64,000 nucleotides of DNA from Chlorocebus sabaeus. Lineage: Eukaryota > Chordata > Mammalia > Primates > Cercopithecidae. How positions within the stretch are numbered: position 1 is the stretch's first letter; the number at the start of each line of letters is the position of its first letter. The translations under genes were made by a program, and so were the position numbers. The stretch spans positions 51,412,026-51,476,025 of the forward strand of contig NC_132915.1 of assembly GCF_047675955.1 (NCBI RefSeq), given 5' to 3'. The notes beneath the pieces are model-generated. The model worked only from the letters and a program-made list of their open reading frames with translations, was not told the DNA's origin and searched no databases. Shown piece by piece: positions 1-10,398 of the stretch.

Positions 1-689
1 GTGTGTGCCTTAGAAAAACAGGACAGTCATAGTTGAACACTCATATGATAATGTCATGTGGTTGAAACAGATCCAGTTATAGAAATGGAGTTTGGAAAAG
101 TGAATGCCAATAAATAAAGCCTTTTCATCAGGCAGCCGGAAGTTCTCAGAATTCAAGGTAATCTGATTCTGGGGACAGGCCCCAGTTGACTGGATAGAAA
201 TAACTATCTAGGAAAAGGACAATTCATTCAGATACTCTACTCTATGGAAACGATTGATTAAGAGCATGCATGTCCAACTGTTTTAATTCTGTGCTCACAA
301 GGGCACAGACTGAGGTGATCTTTGTCCTACTGATTGTACCCAGCAGGAGAAAGTCATTTGTGCAAATGTCTGTTGACAGTGATCCTGTTAATTGAACTTT
401 CTGTCTGGAGCAGATCACACAGGGCCCAGTAGGCCACACTAGCGATTTGGAGGATTGGGAAGCCATTTGTGTATTTCAAAGGAGGAAGCGAGAGAAAAAT
501 GTGATGCTATTTATAGATGCATAAAATGTGAATTGGAAACATCATCTGCTTGAACTATTTTAAATTTTAAAAAGAGTCATTTGTTTTTCATTCACCAAAA
601 CTTTGGAACCACCCTAAAGTAGTGTGTGAATGTACATGAATTGACTCATGTGATTGAAGCCTGGAAATTCAGATAACAGTTGATATTAT
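1..689. other. Unique AT-rich sequence, no gene seen
   Basis: No repeat family, RNA gene or convincing exon was recognised. The longest open frame, on the minus strand near 242-466, has no recognisable protein character and is of the length expected by chance in AT-rich DNA. Confidence 0.6.
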
Positions 690-1010
690 AGTATTGAGCC
701 TGAATTCCACAGGGCAAGAGGCTGGAGACTCAGCCAGGGTTTCTGTGTTGGAGTCTTAAGGTGAATTTCTTCCTGTTCAGGAAACCTCAGTCTTTGCTGT
801 TACAGCCTCCAACTGATTGGATGAGGCCCACTCACATTATGGAAGGCAACCTTCTTTACTCAAAGTCTACTAATTAAATGTTAATTGTATCTAATAAATA
901 GCATCACAGCAACGTCTAGCTTGGTGTTTGACAAAAAACTTGTCAAACACAACTTGGCACCGTCAACTAGCCAAACTGACACAGAAAATTAACCATTCCA
1001 GATAATAAAG
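690..1010. repeat. Old interspersed repeat, family not named
   Basis: The text around 800-870 (an ACTGATTGGATGAGGCCCAC motif, then ATTATGGAAGGCAA) and the ending near 960-1,000 (CAAACTGACACA followed by AATTAACCAT) are phrases I recognise from a widespread mammalian interspersed repeat. I cannot assign the family or orientation from memory. The copy is diverged, which fits an old element. Confidence 0.5.
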
Positions 1011-1680
1011 AATTTATATCACCCTTAGTTTAGAGGTGACTTTGTTAGCCCAGGAAAGGCAATTGACTGTTTTTGTTTTAGGCCTGCAATGAGTAAGCGA
1101 GAGGACCACTGTCTTTATCAGCTTCACACTTGGAAGGGGAGGCATAAGGTAGCTAGAGCACTTTATAGCCCCTTGGAAGTCTAAGGTGATAAGCATGATT
1201 ATTTGAACACAACCCTTTTTGTCCTATTACCACACAACTCTTTTATTGTGTGATAAGTCAGTGATAAGGGCTAATGTCCCTTAACTTCATTATTGACATT
1301 AAAGAAACTTTAATTGATGTTTTTATTAATTTCCTACTTAAAAAATGAATGCCTTCATTGCTAGTGAACAATCTTTTCTTCTTAGAAGGCAATATTTACA
1401 AAACCCATATGACCATGTTTAAAGAAGATGAAAAAGAATATTGGAATGAATTTTGGAAGGTTGTTAACAATTTTGTTTGAGGACAGAAAAGGGAGAGTTT
1501 CCTTCTTACTTGCTAGTTTTAGAAGTCTTTCCCTGTACATTGTGGAGTCGTGGTGATAAATATACCATGGTTGGTGATAAATATACCAAACAACAGAGAA
1601 ACCTAATATATATATAGTCCCAAGCTTATTAGATATCACCTAAGGTTGACAAGAAAAAAAAGTTTCTTAGAAAAAAATGG
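1011..1680. other. Unique sequence with a small 21-base tandem repeat
   Basis: No gene was seen. Two identical 17-base copies of TGGTGATAAATATACCA lie at 1,551-1,567 and 1,572-1,588, a local duplication with a 21-base period. Confidence 0.6.
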
Positions 1681-2053
1681 TATTTATTTACTTATTTATT
1701 ACTTTTTTGTTTTTCTTTTAAAGAGACAAGATCTTGTTCTGTTGTCTGGGCTGGAGTATAGTGAAATGATCATAGCTCACTGCAGCCTCCAACTCCTTGA
1801 CTCAAATGATCCTCTCACCTCAGCCTCCCGAGTTGCTGGGAATACAGCTGTGTGCCACCATATCCAGATAATTTTTTTATTTTTTAAAGATGGAGTCTCA
1901 CTATGTTGCCCAGGCTGGTCTTGAACTCCTGAGCTCAAGCGATCCTCCCACCTCAGCCTTCCAAGTAGCTAGGACTACAAGTGTTTGCCACTATGCCCTG
2001 CTAAATTTTAAAATTTGTTTGGAGGTGGGGTCTTGTTATGTTGCCCCAGCTGA
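1681..2053 (-). repeat. AluJ-type SINE, antisense, with an extra partial monomer
   Basis: An oligo-T-rich start is followed by antisense Alu right-arm text (GTCTGGGCTGGAGTATAGTG, CTCACTGCAGCCTCCAACTC) and left-arm text (CTATGTTGCCCAGGCTGGTC). The many differences from young Alus and the AluJ-like GCAGCCTCCAACTCC suggest AluJ. After the left-arm segment ending near 1,960, where an AAAGTGCTGGGATTACAGG-type end is expected, the text changes to AAGTAGCTAGGACTACAAG and continues through a CTAAATTTTA-type stretch into another GTTGCCCCAGCTG. That makes about two and a half monomers instead of two. Confidence 0.85.
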
Positions 2054-2839
2054 CTCATTATTTAATTTTAAAACAGTTAAAGGTCACTTTGTAATGCATT
2101 ATTTGAAACAAAAATAATCATAACAATTTCTAATAATTTTCCATAAATTTTAATTTAAACTCTGACTCAAATTCATTCAGATCAAGTTTCAACAAAATAA
2201 ATAGGATCAAGAGCAAATGATGTATTATCAGTTGATATTGTCCAGTGCTAATAAACATGAGTTTGAGTCTGACATGAGCCATTTGATTTCAAGGCCTATG
2301 CTTTAGGTTACATTCCAAGGTTTTAGCCTATGTTTCTATCCCTCTGAAATATATCCTTAGCCACTAAGGGAACCTAGCAAGAGGTTATGGGTAAATGTAT
2401 ATGTGCAAATGCTCCTGTGAGAAAACAACCCAGACTTACAGGCAGTTGAAATGTAGTGGTGGGTAAATTGCTATGTTATGGATGCATATGAAGAGGTAGC
2501 ATCATCCTTTCTGTCATTAAAAAAATGACATTTTAACTTTCATTTGAAATCAGCTAGCAAGTAATGCATTTATGTCGTGTGTATCAAAGTATACAATAAA
2601 GGTTGCTACTATTGTTTATTAGATGTTTAAGATCTTTCTTCTCTCTCATCTATATTACTTACAAATTGTTGAGACTGAAAACTGAACTTCTAACTAATTC
2701 TATTCATTATCTGATCTTGAACATTACTCATCCATATGCAAGATTTGTGTAAATGAATGTTCTTTCTTTGTTTATGGGACCTAACTTAAATAATGGTTCC
2801 ACTGTGACACTCTTGTGCAGTGAAATGGAAAGTTTCTGT
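2054..2839. other. Unique sequence, no gene seen
   Basis: AT-rich text without recognisable repeat or exon structure. Confidence 0.5.
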
Positions 2840-2896
2840 GGATCTAAGATTTGCTAAGGGCCTCCCATAGGCCGGACACTGATATGGAAATATTTA
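2840..2896 (-). repeat. L2 fragment, antisense, left part (split by an Alu)
   Basis: A GGCCTCCCATAGGCCGGACACTG phrase resembles the antisense L2 3' end (actively written as 'tactatgtgccaggcactg'). The match is weak, but it continues at 3,231-3,300 after the Alu with an AGGAGTTCACAATCTCGTG phrase that fits the next part of L2. Confidence 0.5.
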
Positions 2897-3230
2897 GGTC
2901 AGGCATGGTGGCTCACACCTGTAATCCCAGCACTGTGGGAGGCCGAGGCAGGTGGATCACTGAGGTCAGGAATTAGAGATCAGCCTGGTCAACATGGTGA
3001 AACCCTGTCTCTACTAAAAATAGAAGAAATTAGCTGGGCGTGGTAGCACATGCCTGTAATCCCAGCCACTCGGGAGGCTGAGGAAGGAGAACCGTTTGAA
3101 CCCGGGAGGCTGAGGTTGCAGTGAGCTGAGATCATGCCACTGCACTCCAGCCTGGGTGACAAAGCAAGACTTCATCTCAAAAACAAAACAAAACAAAACA
3201 AAACAAAACCCCCCAAAAAACCAAAAAACT
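2897..3230 (+). repeat. AluS-type SINE
   Basis: Starts GGTCAGGCATGGTGGCTCAC and shows both arms: CCCAGCACTGTGGGAGGCCG in the left arm and GCACTCCAGCCTGGGTGACA in the right. It ends in an (AAAAC)n-type tail that decays into CCCCCC and A runs. The divergence and a GTCAACATGGTGAAACC phrase fit AluS. It sits inside an L2 fragment. Confidence 0.92.
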
Positions 3231-3300
3231 ATTTAAAGCAGTCCTCTGCCTCTAGGAGTTCACAATCTCGTGAGGGACCCAGGTAAAGGAACCCTTGTAA
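3231..3300 (-). repeat. L2 fragment, antisense, right part
   Basis: GGAGTTCACAATCTCGTGAG followed by GGACCCAGG resembles the L2 antisense phrase for 'ggagctcacagtctagtgggg'. It continues the fragment before the Alu. Confidence 0.5.
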
Positions 3301-4054
3301 TGTATTTTAAACAATGATATAAAAGAGTTTTGCACATAATTATGCTTTCTCCTCTAGCTTTTCTCACACCACCCACAAATGCTTTGTCATAGGCCCTATT
3401 ATTTTTGCCTGCTTAGCGTTCCTTACTCTTCTCAAAGACTTTACATCTTCACCAGGACGCCAATTTTCCTTGGTGATTCATACCTTTCCAATTATGATCT
3501 GTCATTTGAAGTATGCCAGGCTGTCATTCAAGGTTGACTATATTCCTTTAACCAAGGGTCAGATATGTGACCCAAGAGAGGCTAACCTACATCTCTTGCA
3601 CCAACCTGAGTCTCAGTGAGTGACTTAGGAAATGAGAGTGGTTGGAGGCTTAATTTCCATGGTCACATCCTAAAGAGATTATCCAACCCACTTTGACAAC
3701 CACTTCTTCCTAGTCCTGCATGAAACCTAGTTGTTAAAGTTTACTTTGATTTTGTGAACAAGCTACTTCATCCCATATCTTTCCATAAATTCCTTAAAAA
3801 TTTTAGTTTACATTATTTTAAAACAAAGAATCCCTGATATGATCAGAGATTCAATAGCAAAGCTCTCTCTAATTCTCCTTTTTCTGCCTATGCCTTCATC
3901 CTGTCCTCATGAAAATTGCATTCTTTTTTCTACTATTGTCTACATTTTGCCTCTAGAGTATAGTGATTGCCATGTTAGGAAGATTCTTGGCCCAACTGAG
4001 GCAGATTTGGATTTACTTTTATATTAATCTCATTGGGTAAGAATTAGAATGATC
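3301..4054. other. Unique sequence, no gene seen
   Basis: No recognisable exon or repeat. An open frame at 3,839-4,027 (62 codons) shows no recognisable protein features. Confidence 0.5.
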
Positions 4055-4275
4055 ATTTTTGAGAGTCAATTGTACATATCTCATTTAACTATTACAATAT
4101 CTATCTCATTCATTTAACTATTACAATAAATCTATGGATAATTATCTCAATTTTATAGTTAAGGAAACAGAAGTTCAAATAGGTTAAGGAAATCGTTAAA
4201 GTTTATCTACCAGGAATATGTTAGATGCTTAATTTGAACACACATCTATCTGACTTCAAAACTCAGACTTTTCTT
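4055..4275 (+). repeat. MIR-like SINE with a small internal duplication
   Basis: The order of phrases (TCATTTAACTATTACAATA, an AATTATCTCAATTTTATAG segment, AAGGAAACAGAAGTTCAAAT, then GTTAAGG and CTGACTTCAAAACTCAGACT) follows the MIR consensus. The CATTTAACTATTACAATA block occurs twice (near 4,082 and 4,110), a short tandem duplication inside the relic. Confidence 0.6.
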
Positions 4276-4319
4276 GGGGATTCCCTGCCATCTGACATCG
4301 CAACTTTGTTATTTTGAAA

Positions 4320-4450
4320 ACATCGCTTTACTTACCTCTGTGAATCTTACTTTCATCGTCCATAAAATGGGAGTATGAATGCCTATGACATATAGTTGGT
4401 GATTAAATTGGAAAATATACAGACAGCCCTTAACCTTTGTAGGTGCTCAA
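4320..4450 (-). repeat. MIR-like fragment, antisense
   Basis: TCGTCCATAAAATGGGAGTA followed by a GGTGATTAAATTGGA segment and an AGGTGCTCAAAAATG end matches the antisense MIR order. It is a diverged, partial match. Confidence 0.5.
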
Positions 4451-4858
4451 AAATGTGGGTGATTTCTAATTCATGTATTACCAAATTTGATTTATAAGAC
4501 TGGTGAATTCTTCTGAATTATGGAGAATTCAAAATCTTAGTTGAACTAGTCATTTCCAATTGTAGCAGACTGTAGCAAAATTTTCACCAGCACATCTAAC
4601 AGCTGAAAAACATTAAATTCCATTATGGTCTCTTTGGTCCCTCTGTCCCTATACCTTCCCAACTACTGGGAAAAATGCTAACAAACAATAAAACATCTGT
4701 AGTAGAACGTCAATGACAAAGTCTATTCATAAATTCAAACTCTTAGTAAGTGGAAATTGCTCTTTGCATATTTGCCCCTGGGATTACATATTTGCTTATT
4801 GTGTTTCACATGTCATTTATCAGCTTAAAAATGTAACTCATTTTTATAATATTTTAGA

Positions 4859-4928
4859 ATATATATATATATTCAGACATTCTTATATATAGTGTGGTAT
4901 ATATGTGTGTGTGTGTGTATATATATAG
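4859..4928. repeat. (TA)n/(GT)n microsatellite
   Basis: Alternating TA runs, an interrupted segment, then a (GT)n run and more TA. Low-complexity DNA. Confidence 0.9.
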
Positions 4929-4959
4929 TCCTATAAGTTTAGAGGGAATTTTCAGTATA

Positions 4960-5110
4960 GCAGTGAAAATAATAGCAGTTCTACCTCACAGTGTTGTTGT
5001 GAGGTGTAAATAAATAATATATGATAACAGTGCTTAGTGCAGAGTAAGTGCTCAGTAATTGCTAGATATGATTATTAGGACAGTTATGTTTCCAGCATTT
5101 TGAACATAAT
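4960..5110 (-). repeat. MIR fragment, antisense
   Basis: CTCACAGTGTTGTTGTGAGG, then AATATATGATAACAGTGCTT and AGTAAGTGCTCAGTAATTGC, is the antisense MIR order. Confidence 0.65.
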
Positions 5111-7439
5111 TGATGCCTAGCAACTTTTTGTTGAATTGAATAGTTAACAGTCCCAAGAAAAGTTTTCATGAGATAGGTTAGTAGTTGAAAAGAAAATATT
5201 TTAAATTGTACAATGTTTAAGTGCAAAGTGTGGAAAAGAAGCAGAATTCAATTAAAAGTTTTGTTTCCTTTAAATCTAGCAGAGTTTTCTGGTGTGAGAT
5301 TTGATTATTATTGATTCAAATGAAATTTTCGATTTTAGCTTCAGGTTTGAGTTTTGCTCATTTTCCTTACTGCTAGGAAGTAATGCCTGTACTGATAGTT
5401 TGAGAGGGAAGTCATACTTTTGAAATGTACCACATTCTACAGGTAGTTGATTATCCTCACAAATGTAAATGAAACCCACATCCTTTTCTTCTGGTCAAGG
5501 TGATGGTAAAAACACCCCAGAAAATACATTTTGTAAGCATGTATTTTATACACCTTGGTCAAAGGGACACTGTTGTGAGAATCACATGTTTAGAGTAGGT
5601 GGATGAGGCACAAGAACTACAGCTTTAGTAGCATCAGATACCCACGTGGAGCTCTATCTATTTGTGGTTGGGGAGTCTGAGGTGGGGTGTAGAGTAGGAA
5701 GACTAGAAAGGCTGGGGAAGGAGAGATATGAGGAATTCAATGGAATCAAGGTTAAGTCAGTAGGAATAACTGAAAGCATGATAAATCAAGGTCTATTGGA
5801 GTAAATCTAAGGTATACACATCAGGGAAAGAACTTATAAACAACATTTGTGGTGATATTGGCAAGAATACTGAAGACTGGGTCAAAGAGTTGAGTTCAGA
5901 GTGGAGTAAAGAACATGAGGATGTGACAGCATGCACCTGATGGCCTAACTCTCTTTATGTGTGCAGATCATGCATGGCAAGTCTACTGCTAAAGCAGACC
6001 AAGCAGCTCAATACTCTGAGGCAGGAAAGATTAATTCCTGAGGCAAGTCTTGCTATATGTAAGCAGAAGACTCATATCAGTTTGGAAGGCTTGAGAAATT
6101 CTCATAAACAAGAGGCTTCATCTTCTCTAATAAGATATTTATTTACTACCGTCCACTCAAATATATAGCAGAATAAGAGACCAAAATTGAAATTAAACAA
6201 GAGAAGTATCATTGTATCCCATCATAATTGTCCTCTCCATCTCTGTCCCCAACTATGATGAGGAACATGTTATAGGATGTATCGATAGTAGGAGCGATAT
6301 TTTAGATGGCAAGTTTTTGTAGATTGATGTTGACATGAGTTATACAAATAATTTTTTGTTCCCATTTATCACTGATGGATGTATTGACTTGTTTAACAAA
6401 AACAAGAACAAAGTGCTTCTTTTAAAATGTGATGAAAGCATTAAAATTTGTTGAGATTTTAAAAATCTTGATTTTCATCATGGCTGTTAACCTATTTCTA
6501 GAATTCATGTAGTCACATCTATTGTTAATAAAAAAGGAGGAGAATGTGTGAGGGGTCCAGAGGAAGGGAGATAACTCAAAAGCCAGTGATATTTTACACT
6601 TTAACACGATGAGTAGCGAGAAAAATTTTCCACCCTTTGATGGTATAATTCTGTCTGAATTCTTTAGAATGATGTCTTTGTATCTATTAAATATACTTAT
6701 TAGTAAATACTAATATTATTCCTTTGACATTTTAAAAGCTTTATTGTGAAAATCTAATATATACCAAAAATATGTTAGATTTTTGAGAAAAAATCTATAG
6801 ATTTAGATTAGGTTATAGAGAAAAAAGTATAAATTTAGATTTATAGATTATAGTTATATTTACAGTTTGATTATACAGAAAAATATGATAAATTATCATG
6901 GACATTCTCAATCAGCTACAAGAATTATTAACATTTTGACAATCTTGTTTCATTTAGTTTCCCACTTTTTTTTGAAGTATTTAGGCAAATTCAAACAATG
7001 CATAATTTCACCCATAAATACTTCACTGTGCATTTCTAACTGAAAGAACATATTTTATTATAAACTGTTATTACCATAACTTACAAAATTAACAATATTT
7101 TAATCTAATCTAATATTTAATCCATATTTAAATTTACTGGATTGTCTCACATATTTTTAACAGTATATCCCATTTATTAGAATTAAGCAAAGTCAATGTG
7201 AATGATTAGAAATCATAAAAGACACTTGAAGAAACATTCATACTAATGGTAATATGAAGAAAATGATAATGAGGATAATGATAGGCTTGTGATTATTGTA
7301 GCAAAAATAATTATTGTCCCTGGTATTAAGCTGCAAAAATCTTTGGTCTTAAATTGCATTCTTTAGAAAGTCAATTTAAAAGTTTTTGCTTTTTAGATTT
7401 TAGTAAAACTTTGATTTCCTAAAAAAGAATCATAAGAAT
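5111..7439. other. Long unique AT-rich stretch, no gene seen
   Basis: About 2.3 kb with no recognisable family. Open frames here are short (up to 69 codons) and lack protein character. 6,720-6,900 is very AT-rich with repeated ATAGATTTAGATT-like phrases. Confidence 0.5.
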
Positions 7440-7574
7440 CTTGGAAAATAAATCGTAATTTCATCACCCAGTGATAACCACTTAACATCCTGGGATATTT
7501 CTCACAGTCTTCTTTGTGGATATATGCATATGATGTATGCAAGTGTGTGTAATGTGAATAAAACTAGGATTTCT
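7440..7574 (-). repeat. Old LINE-like sequence, antisense, left of an L1 insertion
   Basis: A TCATCACCCAGTGATAACCA segment and the following text resemble the antisense 3' region of old L1M elements. The text resumes after 14,861. It ends in AGGATTTCT (7,566-7,574), immediately before the first base of the L1. The same nine bases occur at 14,862-14,870. Confidence 0.4.
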
Positions 7575-9311
7575 GAGGAGGACAAATGGCAGATTAGAAG
7601 CAGCTGTGGTCCATGACACTCACAGAAAGGAATGAATGAAAGAGGTGAAAAAATATGGCACCTTCAACTGAAATATTCAAGTACTTGCACTGGGACTGAC
7701 TAGAGAAACAACTGGACCCACAGAGAATGAAAAAAGCAGGGCAGGGTGACAGCCCACCCAGAAGTGACACGGAGCCAAGGGAATCCCCACTCCCAGCCAA
7801 GGGAAGCAGTGAGTGAATGTGTGATCCCAGGTAACCATGCTTCTCCCATGGATCTTTGCAATCGTGGATCAGGAGATCCCCTCCTGAGCCCATGCCACTG
7901 GGGCCTTGATTCCAACACACAGAGCTGTACGGAGTCTGAGCAGAGCAGCTGCTCAGGCATGCACAGAGACCCAGGAGCTTTACATACTCTGACCCCAGGA
8001 TCCCCAACAAAGGTGTCTGCAACTCAGACAAGGCAGGATGTCTGTACATAACCCTAGGAAGGGAGTTGAACCCAGGGAGCCAAACAGCATCAGCATGCAG
8101 GCGCCACTTCCATGGCACCTCACAAAATAAGACTCACTGGCTTGGAGTTCCAGCCAGCCACTAACAGTGGGGCAGAGCCTGCCTGAGATGAGAGGCAGTC
8201 CCTGGGAAGAGAGGCAGGCCACTATTCTGCTGTTTAGTTAACTCAGCCATTCCAGTCTGCAGGCTTTGGAGAGTCCAAAGTGTTCAGATGAGGAAGGTCC
8301 CCCCAGCGCAGCACAGCTGCTTTGTCAGAATGTGGTTTTTTATTTTAAAAATAAAAAAGACTGCTATTTTAAGTGGGACCCAGATACATTCCTCTTCACT
8401 GGATGAGACCTCCTAGCTGAGGCCTCCAGCTCCCCCTGCCCACATATATTCTACAGACAGAGCTCTGATCTCTCCATGGGACAGAGTGTTGCCCATGGCC
8501 CTTACCATGAGGGGAGGACTGCCACCTTGGTTGTTTGGACCACTCAGCCTGCAGGCTTCAGAGAGTCCAAGCCAACAGAGGCAGGGGCAACTTCCCAGAA
8601 CAACAACTGTTTTGTCAAGGACAGACTGCGTCCTTAAGTGGGACCCTGATTCACTCTTCCTCCAGAGGAAGATCCTCTTAGTCAGAGCCTTTGGCCACAT
8701 CTGCCTGTATTGTACAGCCAGCAGAGTTTTAATTTCTCCCTGGGATGGAATGCCCGGGGGGCAAGGCAGGCCACCAGCTTGGTTGTTTGTCTGTTTCAGC
8801 CAGTCCAGCCTGTGTGCCTTGGAGAGCCCAAACCAACTGGTGGCTGAAGGGATCCCTAACACCACACTACTGCTCTATCAAAAAGCAGCCAGACTGCTTC
8901 TTTAAGCAGATCCCTGATCTCGTTCCTCCTGACTGGGTAAGACCTCCCAACTGGGGTCACCAGACACCTCCTACAGGTGTGTTTGGGCTGGCAACAGGTT
9001 AGTAACCCCCTAGGATGGAACTTCCAGAGGAAGGGGTAGGTTGACATCTTTGTTGTTTTACAGCCTTCACTGGTGATACCTCCAGGTATGGGAAAAACTG
9101 AGGCAATTAGGGTCAGGAGTAGACCCTAAGCAAACTGCAGCAGCCCTATAGAAAAGTGGCCAGACTGTCAAAAGAGAAACAAACAAACCACCTCCACCTC
9201 TACCACCACCAGCACCACCCCCAACACCAACAAAAAGAACAAAAACAAACAACAAAAAGCCCATCCAAAGGTCAGCAATCTAAAAGCTTCAGGGTAGATA
9301 AGCCCATAAAG
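7575..9311 (+). promoter_or_regulatory. L1 5' UTR (degenerate internal promoter region)
   Basis: This is the non-coding leader of the L1, where the internal Pol II promoter lies in the family. It includes several related segments with GTGGGACCC and CCAGACTGC-type phrases. Open frames on both strands here, up to 174 codons, are shadows of GC-rich leader sequence. Confidence 0.75.
9177..9262 (+). repeat. A/C-rich low-complexity tract in the L1 5' UTR
   Basis: An (ACC)n-like and (AAAC)n-like segment with almost no G or T on this strand, just ahead of ORF1. Similar A/C-rich tracts are common near the end of old L1 leaders. Confidence 0.7.
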
Positions 9312-10353
9312 ATGAGAAAGAATGAGCACAGAAATGCTAAAAACTCAAAAACCCAAAGTGTCCCCTTTTCTTCAAATAACTATAACGCCTCTTAAGCAAG
9401 TGCTCAGGACTGGGGGGAGGCGGAGATGGTTGGAATGACAGAAGTAGGCTTCAGAATATGAATAAAAAGGAATCTCACTGAGCTAAAGGAGTATGTTGTA
9501 ACTCAATGCAAAGAAGCTAAGAATCATAATAAAACAATGCAAGAGGTAACAAAAAAAGTAACCAGTATAGAGAGGAACATAATGGATCTAATAGAGCTGA
9601 AAAACACACTACAAGAACCCCACAATGTAATCACAAGTATTAATAGCAGAATAGACCAGGTGGAGGCAAGAATCTCAGAATTTGAAGACTACCTTTTAAA
9701 AATAAGACAGGCAGACAAGAACAGAGAAAAAATAATAAAAAGGAACAAACAAAACCCCCAAGAAATATGAGATTGTGTAAAGAGACGGAATCTACAACTC
9801 ATCAGGGTACCTGAAAGAGACAGGGAGAATGGAGCCAATTTGGAAATATACTTCATGATATCATCCAGGAAAACTTCCTCATCCTAGCAAGACAGGCCAA
9901 CATTCAAATTCAGAAAATTCAGAGAACTCCAATAAGATACTCCATGAGAAGTTTATCCACAAGGCACATAATCATCAGATTCTCCAAAGTTGAAATGAAA
10001 GAAAATTGTTAAGGGCCAGAAGAGAAAAAGGCCAGGTTGCTTACAAAGAGAAGCCCATTCAGACTAACAGCGAACCTCTCAGTGTAAATCCTACAAACCA
10101 GAAGAGATTGGGGGCCAATATTAAACATTCTTAAAGAAAAGAAATTCCATCCCAGAATTTTATATCTGGCCAAACTAAGCTTCATAAGCAAAAATGAAAT
10201 AAGATCCTTTTCAGACAAGCAAATGCTGAGGGAATAGTTACCACCAGACCGGCCTTACAAGAGTTCCTGAAGGAAGCACTAAATATGGAAAGGAAAAACC
10301 ATTACCAGCAAGTACAAAGACACACTGAAGTACGCAAACCAGTGACACGATGA
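9312..10353 (+). pseudogene. L1 ORF1 (RNA-binding chaperone) pseudogene
   Basis: ORF1 encodes the trimeric RNA-binding protein of L1. The likely original start gives MRKNEHRNAKNSKTQS, which fits the start of the family, but the frame stops after 27 codons. Frame remnants continue with a coiled-coil-like stretch near 9,537-9,770 (MDLIELKNTLQEPHN, then RIDQVEARISEFED) and the C-terminal region ending near 10,353. Several stops and frameshifts break it. Confidence 0.85.
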
Positions 10354-10398
10354 CAAAAACACATAAACAACTCTGCAAAATAAGGGGCTGTCATCATT

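Noticed and set aside
7594..8222. Long overlapping open frames on both strands (up to 174 codons)
   Set aside because: They lie in the GC-rich 5' UTR of the first L1. Frames occur on both strands and have no recognisable domain.
8413..8905. Open frames of 139-150 codons on both strands
   Set aside because: Also L1 5' UTR sequence, not a gene.
9177..9262. Possible CRISPR-like or repeat array
   Set aside because: It is an A/C-rich low-complexity tract without spaced direct repeats, in an L1 leader.
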